Assembly: GCA_030435675.1 (NCBI GenBank)
Contig: CM059623.1
Span: 584,012 to 648,011, forward strand
Direction: 5' to 3'
DNA from: Steinernema hermaphroditum
Lineage: Eukaryota > Nematoda > Chromadorea > Rhabditida > Steinernematidae
DNA: 64,000 nucleotides
Shown: in pieces, positions 9,227 to 21,887 of the stretch
Numbering within the stretch: position 1 is the stretch's first letter
How the letters are laid out: the number at the start of each line of letters is the position of its first letter
Translations under genes and position numbers: made by a program
The notes under the pieces: generated by a model
Told to the model about the DNA's origin: nothing
The model's input: only the letters and a program-made list of their open reading frames with translations
The model's database searches: none

Positions 9227-10459
9227 GGCAACCCGACAGAATCGTCATTCAAAAATCGTCATTTTACAAAAATCGTCATTGCAAAAATCGTCATTACAAA
9301 AATCGTCATTTTACAAAAATCGTCATTTTCAAAAATCGTCATTTTCAAAAATCGTCGTAAATCGTTTACGATTCACTGGCGGTATCCGGACACGCGTCAC
9401 ACAGTGCCTGCACTGTTCTGCCTACTACCAAACAGAAGAAAAGAAACGTACATAAGCTTGCTGGAGGCGATCATGCAGCTAGAACCAACGCTCAATCCGA
9501 AAACCGCAATGCTCGGTACGTTCTATGGCTTGTGAGTCTTTTCGGTTAAACCGCTGTAGATTTCGAGCGCGCCAGTATACTTGCTTTTGAAGAAGTGTTT
9601 CCCACCGTTCTAGTTACAACCTGCTTTTTTCATTTAAGTCAGTCAATGCGACGTCACATTGATGCGGTAAGCAGTTTAAAACTATTTTCGCCTACATATT
9701 ACTTTAGGATCGTAACCTCAAACACCTTCTCGGAACAGACAAAAATGTCCAAATGTACGTGAGGATGATCAAAGCCATTTCCCTTGTGCCAGTAAGACAT
9801 GTTCCTGCCGCGGAACGAACTGTGTGCCAATTTGCCTCCGTGCTTGGACGAATCAAGAGATACTTCAAGAACACCTATATTGGAGAACACCCCTTTGTTG
9901 GACGCCACAGCCCGACATTCCCGCACAGGCTTTGGAATTATCACGAGCGACTCGTATCAGACATGCCAACAACAAACAATAACGTCGAGGCTTTTAATCA
10001 TTCTCTGAGCAACTACATCGGTTGCAGCAATCCCGATATTTGGAACTTTTTAAATCATGTAAAAGATTATCAACTCCTGGTATGAAAGAATTCTTCAGTC
10101 GGAGTCAGAACGCCTTGGGCGTAACCTACGTAGCGTATGGCGGGAAGCTGACGACCGGAAAAAGCGCGTTGCCAAGAAATACGCGACTATGAATAACATT
10201 CAATACCTGACCGCAATGGCTTCGCGCCTCACTGTTTAATTGTAATTTGTGCATGTGTTCGTTTTTGGTTTTTATTGGTTCTTGTTTGTAGTAAAGTTAC
10301 TCACTATCTCTGAAAATGACGATTTTTGAAAATGACGATTTTTGAAAATGACGATTTTTGTAATGACGATTTTTGTAAAATGACGATTTTTGTAATGACG
10401 ATTTTTGAATGACGATTTTTGCAATGACGATTTTTTAATGACGATTATGTCATGTAGCC
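9227..10459 (+). mobile_element. MULE transposon with 9 bp target duplication
   Basis: The 1,233 bp element starts GGCAACCCGACAGAATCGTC and ends with the reverse complement of a related word (CGATTATGTCATGTAGCC). CCTATGACT flanks both ends (9218-9226 and 10460-10468), a 9 bp duplication typical of Mutator-like elements. Both ends carry many ATCGTCATT subterminal repeats. It contains part of a MULE transposase. Confidence 0.85.
9364..10240 (+). pseudogene. MULE transposase remnant
   Basis: Blocks in family order: PALFCLLPNRRKETYISLLE (about 9400-9470); VDFERASILAFEEVFP followed by CFFHLSQSMRRHID (about 9550-9665), which matches the conserved DFE-A...FP...C.FH..Q region with one catalytic Asp; a 43 bp intron; then NNNVEAFNHSLS and NPDIWNFL (about 9980-10065). 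The frame changes near 9530 and again near 10075, and the N-terminal zinc-finger part is missing, so it is inactive as written. The tail resumes as SWYERILQSESERLGRNL and stops at about 10240. Confidence 0.75.
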
Positions 10460-10468
10460 CCTATGACT

Positions 10469-11233
10469 ACTATCCAAAAGTTCCATGCCGCCGAGCTAAA
10501 GATTCTCAGCACACCGAAGTCTACGCCGCCAGCCTTCAAGCTTGAATGTAGCCTGATCGATTTCCATTTCCTATTGAGGGCCAAAAAATATTGCCTTGCC
10601 ACCGATAAAAGAGCGCCAAAAGGAAGCTACGCAGGACTCGCTTGAAACATCTGGGCCTGAGCATAAGCCGTCGCTGTTGCCGCTGTTGCCGCTATGATCG
10701 CTGTGATGATCTAAACGTCGAAGTCTGACAAGGGACTGTTCCCAAGTGATACACGCCGATCGAGCTGATATTTGGCACGGTGGTAGAGGTGCATCTGAGA
10801 AGTCACGCACACAAAAACTCGCGTGCCCAAAATGAAGCTATGCACCCTAAACAGGTTTCTCGCACTTCAGATTTAAAAAGATTTTGATAAAGGGGAACCC
10901 TATGAGAGTACCGTACTACATGCTCAAGTGTCCGTCGTCCTAATTTGCAATTTGTCGTCATGCTTCTCAGTGGTTAGCGGCCGGTCGCCGCCTCTCCCCG
11001 TTGTCCGTGGAAAGACGCATGGCCCAGTTTCCAGCACTTTTTGACTCTAAATTCGGCATATTCTACGAACGAGAAATCCACCTCCTGCCAACAAAGTGGA
11101 CCGAAATTTTAGAATGCTTTCAACTATACAAATAACCAATCATTACAAAAGTGCCCTCTTTTCAATGCACCAACCCTATATGTTTTTATAGCATGTGATA
11201 GACACGAACTTTCAGTGTAAGCCAACTGAAAAG
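10469..11233. other. Intergenic, with one end of a CAAGGG-family transposon
   Basis: At 10729 CAAGGGACTGTTCCCAAGTG follows TGA and continues ATACACGCCGATCGAGCTGA, matching the terminus of the copy at 4157. I found no partner end. Otherwise no gene; the short frame at 10463-10645 looks random. Confidence 0.5.
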
Positions 11234-14200
11234 TTACAATTCTTGCTCTTCGCCGATTTCAATTATATCCTCCTTCCTTCCATTCCAATCGACTTTTAGG
11301 GTGCTGCTGATGGTACTCACAAGAGCTTCGAATTTTGTCTTATCAACAATGTTGTTATGCGGACCATAGACTGTTTTCACATCCCGCTGGAAAAACTTGT
11401 GGACCTTGTCGTTCTCAAAGCAGAAGGCGCCCCACTTTTTCTATAGGCGTGTGACACCTAAAACAAAAAGGCTATTAGAGTGAACAGTTTTTTGTAACAA
11501 ACTCACGTATCTATTTAGATCCGCTAAGCAGACAAGCGAGCTGCTGGTGCACATGACTTCGTTCAGATTAAAGACATTCTGCAGTTGGTTCTGGTCCGCC
11601 GAAACTGCATAGAAGATCTTTCTGTGGTCATTGCCTCCATGTGCACTGACTTCGAAGACGCATCCTTTGTCTTCCGCGCAGTACGTTCCAGTTCTCTGGC
11701 TGCTTGGAAAGCCATAGACGAATCCGACTACTTTGTGCGTCCTCGAGATAGTCTGGTACAGCTCTGCAAATTTGTTATGAAGAAAAGCTCGATATTTCTT
11801 CAAAACGGTCTACATGGTAACTTTTTTAATTTGAGGGGACGTAGACCTGACTATAGTCAGTAAAAACCCATAGACTATATTAAGCATGGATTTTTATCCA
11901 TTGGTTAATACTTAAGTCAAGCTCTAACATGAATAAAGGTTATTTAAATGCTTAACTTTGTCTGACCCTTATCATTCTGCAACGCCTGCAATTAGACACT
12001 TCAGAATGATTGTCCCCTATCTCCGACAGGAGTGGTCGAAATTTTTCGAAATTCTGGGAGGAGAGGCACTTTCACGTACTCACGCCAAAAAAATTCACTG
12101 AGAACATATTTTACCTCAAAATCGTGATAAAACAGGGTGGCCCTATCCTTATGCAACACACTGTATAGCGACTCGGCGAGCTCATTTCTACTTTACAGAA
12201 ATAGAGGCCTAATATTAAAAGAATCACACTTCAGGAATGGTGCCTGAGACCTCATATTTTCAAGTTGACCCCCAGAGTGGCTCACTGCTTAGAGCAGAGA
12301 GATTCCTTTTCGGTATTTATATAGCCCTCTCTTAGCTCTATCTAATGGCCACCAGTGCTCTTTTGTAATTGCGCACATCAAGGGTAAATACTATGAATCA
12401 GGTAGAGAGGTCGAAAATTGGACCAAAAAGTTTTTCGACTCCAAACCCCTTATGTTCTCTGAACGAGGAACCTAGCTTTTGCCCGCAGAGTGGGCTGTAG
12501 TTGCCCAGTCAAATGGTAAATACCGTGGAGTGTACATACATCCCCCACAACCCCTCAACCCCCACTGCCAGCGGACCCCGTAATCCAGAAGTCTTGGAAC
12601 AACAGGATCACGTATGTTCCAACCCAAAGAAGCCGCATCGCAATCGGGACCCTGAACGTGCGCCGCCTATCGTCAACGGACCGTCTGGTGGAGCTTCAAC
12701 AAGAACTTCAAGGAAATCGACGTCCTCGCGCTAAGCGAAGGATGCCTTGATCTGAGTGATTCTAAGTTCCGTTTCTATGTACTACGCGGGACCAGATGAC
12801 GGTCAAGATGTATCCGGGACGTGATCCCTGGTCAGCCGACGGGCGCAACCCTTTGTGGAAACCTTCAACAAGATGACGTCGCGTATCTTCGTGCTGGACC
12901 ACCACCCGCCCCCCACAAAATTTCGATCACCTTAAACGGCCGAAAAAGCAGGTGTACCTATCATTACTGGATACATCGTATGCATCATCGTGTAGATGTA
13001 ATTCAAGTGAATTTCAATTTTAGTGGACGTGGACTTACATTCGACCTCGTCCACAAACTCCTTATGTGCGCGCAACAGCTCGACACACTGCTTTTTTAAT
13101 AGATCAAGTAGAGTTGGACTAAACATACAAACTATTTCTGCATTTTCTCACTGCCAACTTACCGCAGTTGTCTGTAGTTTTTAAACGTGTCTCTTATGCT
13201 CGTCGAATCTCCTGTTTCTTGCTGTTTATGAACTATAGCAAGAGCCACTCCTAGCGCAGTTGCTGCAAAAGTGCTATCTTCAACCGCTACTTTTATTTGA
13301 AGCTTTTGAAGAATAGATGTTGAACACTGAAATTACCATATAGACCTCTAGAATTGCTTGCGAGAAATTTTTTACCTTAGACTTTTTAGGAGCAACTCCT
13401 TTTCCAATGTAGTATAGTTTGTTTTGGTCGGTGTAGCATCCGTAGTACGATGCGGTTCCCCCTGATCCAATTTCTTTGTAGAGAGTTAACGTGTATTGTG
13501 CCAAACTGAATTTATACGAGTCGGCGTTTGGAAGCAGTTTAGCTGTGTCCTCGGACTATCCCTGAGCGAACCTTTTTTTGAACGTAACATGCAATACTTA
13601 CAAAAGAAATCAGCAAGTGGCGGGCGAGGGAACCGGTCAGCTTTTGATGGCCCATCAGTGAGTCGATATCTCTGAAGGTTAGAAGATTGCATGGACGACT
13701 GTCGTCCAGGGCTTCCGGCCTGTTCTGTTCAATAAGTTCTGAAATAAACATTATTCGACAGGTATGGATACTCTGTGAAGAAAGACAATATACGCTTTTT
13801 GCGTTCTAGGAAACAAAATTGAATAGAAAGTTCACGAGTCTCACTCGTGTGGCGGTGGAGGGCGGGCAGTCTCTCATTCACTCTCAGTGTCTGGTGGGTC
13901 TGATGGCAAACCCTGTGGCAGTTGTGAGTCTTCCGGGGACACAAATCAAAAACAAACAAAACTCCAAGTAATAAGTGAATAGACTACCTCGCAAAGAAAT
14001 TCAAACTTAAACTCGCTGATTATTAACACTCTGTATTTTCGTCAACGCCGCCCGACCACCAACGCCGCCCACCCTAGCCGAAAAATCGCTCTCACTTCGA
14101 AGTCTGCACCGCCAGCCGATCCGAAGATGAGACCTCATTAACTAAGGTGCGTGTCGTAGCTAATACTGTTCGTGTGTATATACTATCATGTTAGCATAAA

Positions 14201-15243
14201 TGTTTACGATTTTACGATTTTTACGATTTACGATTTCGGAAGTTTCGTCAAATTCGCGTACCAATCAGATACACAGGAGATACAAGCACCTTAGTGTATT
14301 TATTTCGGATTCTGAGCTGGGAAGCACTCGTAACTGCAAACAGAAAGCTTTCTTATCAACATCTGAGAGTCTCCTGTTCGTATGAAGGAGCGTTTGATCA
14401 ATAAATTTAAATAATCTTTACACCTTGCCTCAGTTTCAATGACTGCGCTCTACTATATCACGGCTCTCTTTCTGTTTCTCAGGTAAATCCCATGATAATT
14501 CCCCACAAAACAACAGTTGTGCAAAGAAGGAGACTAACCCAGGAAAAGGTTGCTGACTTCGATGCCATTCTTATATTTAGCCGACAGCTGTCTGAAAGTA
14601 ATTGTGTATGCAGTTAGATTTGATGCCTTGTGGTTACGTACTTCCGATAGTTCTTCCACCGATCCAAGGTGAGCTTCTTCAAATCGATTTCAATTTCTTG
14701 CTGTCCCGTCTTAGCTGACTTTCTTGTTGTCCGACCATTATTCAGTTGATCTAGAGTTTTGATCTTGATTCCTTCTACCGAGACAACAAGGAGGTTCCAT
14801 AAAGCAAAGAGTGGTGCGCCATATGTCGCCATCTGCTGGGGAACATCTATGTTCACGGTAGGTGCAACGTTACCAACTCTATTTACAACGATTGTAACCG
14901 GGTATGCTGAATAGTAACCCTCTACATAGAGAAGGAACAGCGCCACTTTCTGGGTTATATCACTCAAGGCCGGCAATTCCTTGACGACTTCAATTCGTGC
15001 ATGGTTTGTGAAATCTTTCGTTTTATGAGTCTCCTTGAAGGACATAATATGTTATTTATTGTTAGCGGAAAATGTACTGTACCTTGAGCTCATCCACCAT
15101 TTTTTTTACCTCTTCCTGGAACCTCTCTTTCGTCATGTCGCCGTCCATTATGGGATCTATCTTCCCCACATCTCTCTTAATCCGGTTGGGCGATATCGCA
15201 TCCAGTAGCTCCGCAATGGTTGCACTAACATTGACGTCGATTT
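11234..15243 (-). CDS. Unrecognised multi-exon gene, at least nine exons
   Basis: Coding exons joined by good splice signals and phase: 15083-15243, 14642-15033, 14539-14591, 13602-13724, 13376-13542, 13163-13302, 13039-13118, then 11507-11809 and 11234-11440. The first seven join without frame conflict. The link from 13039 to 11809 is not resolved: phases disagree, and that intron region carries a LINE fragment, so an exon may be missing or destroyed. The 5' end beyond 15243 was not found. The product is soluble and mixed in character (NRIKRDVGKIDPIMDGDMTK; YPVTIVVNRVGNVAPTVNI; GGTASYYGCYTDQNKLYYI; EDKGCVFEVSAHGGNDHRKI) and resembles no family I know. It could also be two adjacent genes. Confidence 0.5.
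12230..12560 (+). repeat. Diverged interspersed repeat
   Basis: Shares order and words with 28190-28470: AGCTCTATCT, a TTCGACT word before an AACC box, and a TAGTTG-AATGGT-AATAC block. A low-copy repeat, possibly SINE-like. Its boundaries are uncertain. Confidence 0.35.
12590..12790 (+). mobile_element. Non-LTR retrotransposon (RTE-like) endonuclease fragment
   Basis: A frame reads RIAIGTLNVRRLSSTDRLVEL and, after a frameshift near 12715, KEIDVLALSEG. This matches the start of the endonuclease domain of RTE/CR1-type elements (IGTLNVRTL, then LALSE). Only this N-terminal fragment is present, inside a gap of the minus-strand gene at 11234. Confidence 0.6.
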
Positions 15244-15566
15244 CTAAATGGGTTCCAAGTCATAATGGCCAAAAAAATAATGATCAAAGCTGAAAAATGC
15301 CTTCCATTCCCTATTTTATATGTACGATTTAGTAAATTTTTGACGTTTAGGGGGTGCACGTAGAGAGTTGTTTTTTGCATCATGTTGGAAATGTTGTTGA
15401 AAAGCGTGCTGATGGTGTAGTTGAAACCATTTAAGGATGCAGGTCAAGTTGGGGTCCTAAGCTTTAAAAGACAAGTGATGGCTAGAAGCACTTAAACGAT
15501 CTCATTTTTGCACCTATAAACTTCGGTACGTGACAACTCGCCGCCAGCCAACTCGCCGCCGCTAAC
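15244..15566. other. Intergenic, no gene resolved
   Basis: Should contain the 5' end of the minus-strand gene. A T-rich hydrophobic-coding stretch at about 15260-15290 could be a leader exon, but I could not place a start codon. Confidence 0.3.
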
Positions 15567-17488
15567 TTATTCAACTTTGTTGGCCGTCCAAAAATGCTTA
15601 AAGGGAACGGTCATAATATCCTTTAATCAGGATTTAACGGCATAATGTCGTCGACTCGGTAAATGGTGGAATGGGAAAAGTTTCATTTTTATAGCAATAT
15701 CCATAAGGACTCACATTTTGAAAATGTTCTGGCTCAGCGAAGTTGTCGACATCGATTGATCGGTTTGATTACCTGAAAGGAGAGACTATATACACAAACA
15801 TCGCCGATCGATTTTTCAGCGGCCGCAGCCGCGAAATGTTGCGACAGCCGACGTTCTCATCCGATGCTCTCACGCGCCGTTTTTTAACAATTTAGAGCAG
15901 CCGCGGCGTGTTCCGCTGTTCAGTCGCGTCTCGCAACATTCATGGATAACCTCTGACGAACCAAGATGAACAGAAATGAAACCCGAAACGAGCCTGCAAT
16001 TGATGAATCGAGGATCACTTTGGTCGCTGCGCTTGAAGAACATGAACTGAAATAAGCCTCGAAGTCAGACGCTGAAAAAGATCATTCAACGGATTGCCGC
16101 CTTTTGGAAGTGGTCATGTATGATCGATTAGCGCTTCAGCTTTCAGGTGTTGTATTTGAGGGGGAATACGCTGGACCTCGGCTCAGATCCGTCTCGAAGC
16201 CGGAGCGGGCTCCAGTTCATTTGGCATCTCTGGTTTAGCCATCGATCCGTCACTAAAGAACATCCATTTTTTATACATGCACTTTGTATCGCCTATCGTT
16301 CCATTCGCACGTGTGCTTCTCGTTTCCTTGTAGCTGTCCATTTCGTCCAGTACTACACCGTATTCCATTCGATGTGGTTGGGAAACCCTACTTACCACTA
16401 GGTGTTAACTGTGGCTTCTATGTTGAAAAATCTAATCGAAAAAGTAACAAGGCTCTTAATATCGGTTGATGACTGAACAGACGCGTGTTTATCAACACCT
16501 TAATTATTTTGTGATGCTCAAAAATGTAAAATTTCCAGTTTTATCTCTTTAGTCAACGGCATTACGGCGTCCAAAACACCATTATCGCGTAAATGTAAAT
16601 AAAAAAGAGTAAATGTTGGGTTGAAAAGCTGAAAATGGCGCATTTTTGATTTTGACACCTAGTGGTAAGTAGGGTTTCCCAACCACATCGAATGGAATAC
16701 GGTGTAGTACTGGACGAAATGGACAGCTACAAGGAAACGAGAAGCACACGTGCGAATGGAACGATAGGCGATACAAAGTGCATGTATAAAAAATGGATGT
16801 TCTTTAGTGACGGATCGATGGCTAAACCAGAGATGCCAAATGAACCGGAGCCCGCTCCGGCTTCGAGACGGATCTGAGCCGAGGTCCAGCGTATTCCCCC
16901 TCAAATACAACACCTGAAAGCTGAAGCGCTAATCGATCATACATGACCACTTCCAAAAGGCGGCAATCCGTTGAATGATCTTTTTCAGCGTCTGACTTCG
17001 AGGCTTATTTCAGTTCATGTTCTTCAAGCGCAGCGACCAAAGTGATCCTCGATTCATCAATTGCAGGCTCGTTTCGGGTTTCATTTCTGTTCATCTTGGT
17101 TCGTCAGAGGTTATCCATGAATGTTGCGAGACGCGACTGAACAGCGGAACACGCCGCGGCTGCTCTAAATTGTTAAAAAACGGCGCGCCAATCGATGAGA
17201 ACGTCGGCTGTCGCAACATTTCGCGGCTGCGGCCGCTGAAAAATCGATCGGCGATGTTTGTGTATATAGTCTCTCCTTTCAGGTAATCAAACCGATCAAT
17301 CGATGTCGACAACTTCGCTGAGCCAGAACATTTTCAAAATGTGAGTCCTTATGGATATTGCTATAAAAATGAAACTTTTCCCATTCCACCATTTACCGAG
17401 TCGACGACATTATGCCGTTAAATCCTGATTAAAGGATATTATGACCGTTCCCTTTAAGCATTTTTGGACGGCCAACAAAGTTGAATAA
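15567..17488. mobile_element. 1.9 kb fold-back element with arms of about 830 bp
   Basis: The left arm (15567 to about 16405) and right arm (about 16656-17488) are near-identical inverted repeats that start TTATTCAACTTTGTTGG and end with its complement. The spacer is about 250 bp. The same 84- and 71-codon open frames occur mirror-wise in both arms, which reflects the palindrome and not genes. No transposase. No clear target duplication next to the ends. A diverged piece of the arm recurs at about 32500-32956 and 34247-34300. Confidence 0.8.
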
Positions 17489-18506
17489 CGTGCACAATTA
17501 TGATAGATCCACTCAAGCGAATGCGTTTTTATCGTTAGTAGGTTTTTAATAGAACCATGTCCTCAGCGCACATGAAAAAACTATACTTTCCGCCTCTCCT
17601 CCTGAATGACCACTCCTCTCATACATAGGACGCAATCATTGCTTGCGAAGAACCTTGACTTGTCCCTTCTCCATTTTCGCGATCCGAGTGGGAGGTCATC
17701 GGTCACATTATGCTCAACTCAACAGTATGCCAAAGAGACTCTTACAGATCCCAATGAATCACGGAGGCTGCACCGCTTATTAGTGTCGCTGTTTGTGGTT
17801 ATTTAAATGCTTAACTTAGTCTGACTATTATGCCGTCATTAGATGCGATAAGAGGTCGTTCTGTGGAGTCCAAATGCAAGCGTTGCAGAATGATAAGGGA
17901 CAGACTAGGTTAAGCTTTTAACTAACGATAAAAAGTGATCGGTGCAGCCTGCTTGCGTCACTGCGACCTGAAAGAATCGTAAGTTGAGACCAAGCTGTGA
18001 AGAAGGTGACCTCTGATATCTGATATCGATATTGTGCTCTCAAGTCCCCCAGGGACACGGAACGATCGATTACTCCTGGAGATGAGAGCGAGCTGGTTAA
18101 AACAAGAGAGTTGCGAAAGTAAAGGTGACATCAGCGTTGCGATGGCACCTAATGGACCTCACCAGTTTAAGCTTTGCGGGCTCTTGATATTATTTCGGAT
18201 GCATAGAAAACCTCAAAATTATTTATTTTCACCATTATTTAGTATATCCGTCATGTTTTTCTTTAGTCACCTCTTAGTCACGCGTTCTCGTGACAGAGGT
18301 TCGTTGACGTTGACAACAGGTCGCATAGACGACGTACTGATAGGGCATCTTCTTCGAATACTTTACACCGGGTACGGTGACACTAGGCATGAATCATACT
18401 TTCTTTGACGTCGCACAATTTGCAAGTCCGCCCTCGGCGCTTTTCTCGATCATGTTTAAAGTAACATTTATTTTTAAAATAGAAATGGCGAGCGGAATAA
18501 AATATA
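17489..18506. other. Intergenic region with repeat pieces
   Basis: A GGTTATTTAAATGCTTAACTT word at about 17797 recurs at about 11937, and a related inverted word lies near 17915, suggesting a small repeat. The 124-codon frame at 18034-18408 lacks family resemblance and splice context; I do not call it a gene. Confidence 0.35.
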
Positions 18507-19949
18507 CACTGCTGGACAAAAGTATAGGCCACCCCCCTTATTCGGCAGTTTGGAGGGCTAGCGGCAACTTTTGAAAATACCGACTACCCCAGGTGAAAAA
18601 GCGTCGCGAAAAACATAGGTTCCATGGGGAAAGACGAAATCCCTGGAAGAGAAACAAATGAAAAAACGTTCAAATAAATCTGAGACCCATTTTCAGCTGG
18701 ACAAAAGTATAGGCCACCCTAGACATTTGCTGCGCATTTAATTCGTATTTAATTGGTAACAAGCCCTGTTTTCACTGTTATTTACTGGAACTGTGTTTCA
18801 AGGCTATTATGCTGCAATGGATCGAAGTGCGCGTCTTACAGAGGTCGGAAAGCACAAAATTTAAGAGCTCCATTCTGGACACATGTCCAAATGGAAACAT
18901 GATAGGTAGATGGCCACACCTTCTTCGCTAACAGACTCCAAACCACGCAAAACACCGTTTTCGGCGCCGCAGATTACATAAGAGTAAAAATTATACCATT
19001 TCAGTGCTTATAGTCATCACTCCCCCTTCAAAACTTAGAACCCCAACATGACCTGCATTCTTGTTCGAGTCCCAGAACGATCTCGAAGATGGAATTTTCA
19101 GCTTATTCCATCACTACCACGTTGTAGAGCGTATGCGAAAACCCCTGCTTCGGTTTTATACGATGAAAAACGGAGTAAATGCGAATTCTGGGCGTGGACA
19201 TCTCGTAACATGGAATTTACAATGGAAAAAGGTCGTTTTTCAAAAGATTTTGGAGAACCCGGCTGTCTTTCATCCGTAATGTTAGATAATTAGCAGAAGA
19301 TGAACGGAAGGGGTTTTCGCATACGCTCTACAACGTGGTAGTGATGGAATAAGCTGAAAATTCCATCTTCGAGATCGTTCAGGGACCCGAACAAGAATGC
19401 AGGTCATGTTGGGGTTCTAAGTTTTGAAGGGGGAGTGATGCCTATAAGCACTGAAATGGTATAATTTTTACTCGTATGTAATCTGCGGCGCCGAAAACGG
19501 TGTTTTGCGTGGTTTGGAGTCTGTTAGCGAAGAAGGTGTGGCCATCTACCTATCATGTTTCCATTTGGACATGTGTCCAGAATGGAGCTCTTAAATTTTG
19601 TGCTTTCCGACCTCTGTAAGACGCGCACTTCGATCCATTGCAGCATAATAGCCTTGAAACACAGTTCCAGTAAATAACAGTGAAAACAGGGCTTGTTACC
19701 AATTAAATACGAATTAAATGCGAAGCAAATGTCTAGGGTGGCCTATACTTTTGTCCAGCTGAAAATGGGTCTCAGATTTATTTGAACGTTTTTTCATTTG
19801 TTTCTCTTCCAGCGATTTCGTCTTTCCCTATGGAACCTATGTTTTTCGCGACGCTTTTTCACGTGGGGTAGTCGGTATTTTCAAAAGTTGCCGCCAGCCC
19901 TCTAAACTGCCGAATAAGGGGGGGTGGCCTATACTTTTGTCCAGAAGTG
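18507..19949. mobile_element. Tc1-type fold-back element without transposase
   Basis: Ends CACTGCTGGACAAAAGTATA and the matching inverse, flanked by TA (18505-18506 and 19950-19951). Arms of about 600 bp are inverted copies; the outer terminal word GGACAAAAGTATAGGCCACC recurs about 200 bp inside each arm, a doubled binding-site layout known from Tc1-like elements. Only short random frames inside. Confidence 0.8.
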
Positions 19950-20059
19950 TATATCAAATTATGCACGAGAGAACGTTCTGTTTTTTAACGAAAAGGAACA
20001 ACATCAAATGTGATCGACATTTCTTTTGCATCAAGCAGTTATAATTGTTCAACAACGCT

Positions 20060-20874
20060 TTTAAAAAGAATTCAACTTCAGAATCTGAAAGGCGAGAAGA
20101 GCTGTTTGAGGCGTTATTTCCGCGTTCGGCATCGGCACCTGTCACACTGAGAACTAAGCTCAGCAATAAGCCTTTGGGCGATTTTGGAAAAGAAAATATT
20201 GAATTCCAACTCAAGCTTGATCGTACTACAGCTGATAGCTTACTTTCGCGCATTGTAGGAGTCAGTGCTCCTAGTTTTACATATAATGCAGTAAACATTT
20301 AGGTGACATATGTCAATATGCAAGCCGATAAGCACAAATTGTTACCAACAATAGACGGCAGTAGGCGGTTCGTGGACAGCGAAATAAACAAGATTGTAGA
20401 TTGCCAGCCAAAGACGATCTGCATCCAACCTGTATGGGTAAAATGTAAGCATTTATTTGCCCCAACTTTTGCCAAAAATATTATTATGCAGCTCGTGAGG
20501 AACGGCAATATCCTTTCGAAACGGATACATTCTTTGTTCTTGTCCTGAAAGGCACAAGTGCTAGCCATGACCTCGAAATAACACCAATAGCTGCACACAG
20601 AAGGACTGAATTCGTTATTCAATGGTTCCTACGTCACGAAATTTATGATGTACAACCGAGTATACTTGGAAGCCTTATCCCAGAACACAATATGGACACA
20701 ATCGCCCTCACATTCATCGCCCTCGTTAGTGAGAATTTGGATTTGTCAACAGAGAACTACCTTACGCAAACTAAATTACGAAACCACAGGTGTGTTGAAG
20801 TGGATAGATTTACTTGACTCTTTCATGTTCAGGAAGATTATCTACGCAGCCGCAGAGTCTATATGACTGAGCCA
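20060..20874 (+). CDS. Unrecognised multi-exon gene or remnant
   Basis: Coding-like blocks: about 20081-20286 (VTLRTKLSNKPLGDFGKEN; LLSRIVGVSAPSFTYNA), a short one at about 20320-20360, about 20400-20432, then about 20502-20791 (QYPFETDTFFVLVLKGTSAS; EFVIQWFLRHEIYDVQPSI) and a last small exon after an intron ending TTCATGTTCAG at about 20832. Introns and stops between blocks make the exact model uncertain. No domain recognised. The 3' part (about 20540-20937) is duplicated at 22862-23266 with few changes. Sequence past 20937 is non-coding. Confidence 0.4.
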
Positions 20875-21887
20875 GCAAAGTAAGTGTTTTTTCTTAGATT
20901 TTCAGTTTCTAGTTCTCGGTTTCAGATTTTCACATCACATTCACAGATACTCTACAACTCTCGTGCTCATCTTAAACCTATTGCTCCACGCCTGACGATC
21001 GCTGACAATCGTAAAGGGGGCTAACATTTCAGAGCTTTACATGATTCATCAGAAAACCACTTACAGGATCCTCCAACAAAAGATTTTTTGTTATTTACAG
21101 TTAAGTCGAGGGGTTGCGATTGAGTGTCGGACACGAAATGCTGTTCAACCTTCGCCTGTTTCATAGGTTTAGCCTGATTTGCTGAGGATGCGACCCCTGT
21201 AATTTGTCAGGCACATGATTTCATATTTTATGCTTACGCTTGCGCGAAAGGTCTAACGGTTGACTTTGAAGTTCAGACGCTTCCGACATTCCGGCAGATA
21301 AACGATCACAAAGTTTCAAGTTCTGACAATGATCAACCACGTTCCACATGTACAGGATCAAGACTGAAATGTCGGAATGTTGCTTGAATGTTTCTTGAGG
21401 TGCCAGATTGTGAAATCACCGACGGCGGAAGCTGCACTTTGTGTTGAAATCGCCGACAGAGAAAGCTGCACTTTGGGCCGCCTCGGCCCTTTTTGCATAT
21501 GCAATACGAGGGTCTCTTACTGATGGCAAATTGAGATAACACAACACTTTCTTTTTCAAAAAAAGGAAATTTATTCAGAGTTCAAGTTTGCTGACAATTA
21601 TAACATACTTCAACCTAGGAGACATCTGCGTGACAGATTTCTTTGCACAAATGTTCTAAGAGCATGATCCACATTTGCAACAGTACCTTCCATTTCCAAC
21701 AGAGACGTTTTCTTTGTAAACCCCAACATGCCTTTTTGTACTTCCTGTACGTGTAGCGGAAGCTTTACCTAAGGGCCCAACCCAAGAGCCCCGAAGGCTA
21801 CATAAAACCTGACCAAACGGACTTGAAAATCACTTAGATCGGAACACGTCTTTTGTGCATTTGGTTCTATCTCTTATTTCAGAAACT

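Noticed and set aside
18034..18408. 124-codon plus-strand frame as a gene
   Set aside because: No splice context, no family resemblance, repeat-rich surroundings.
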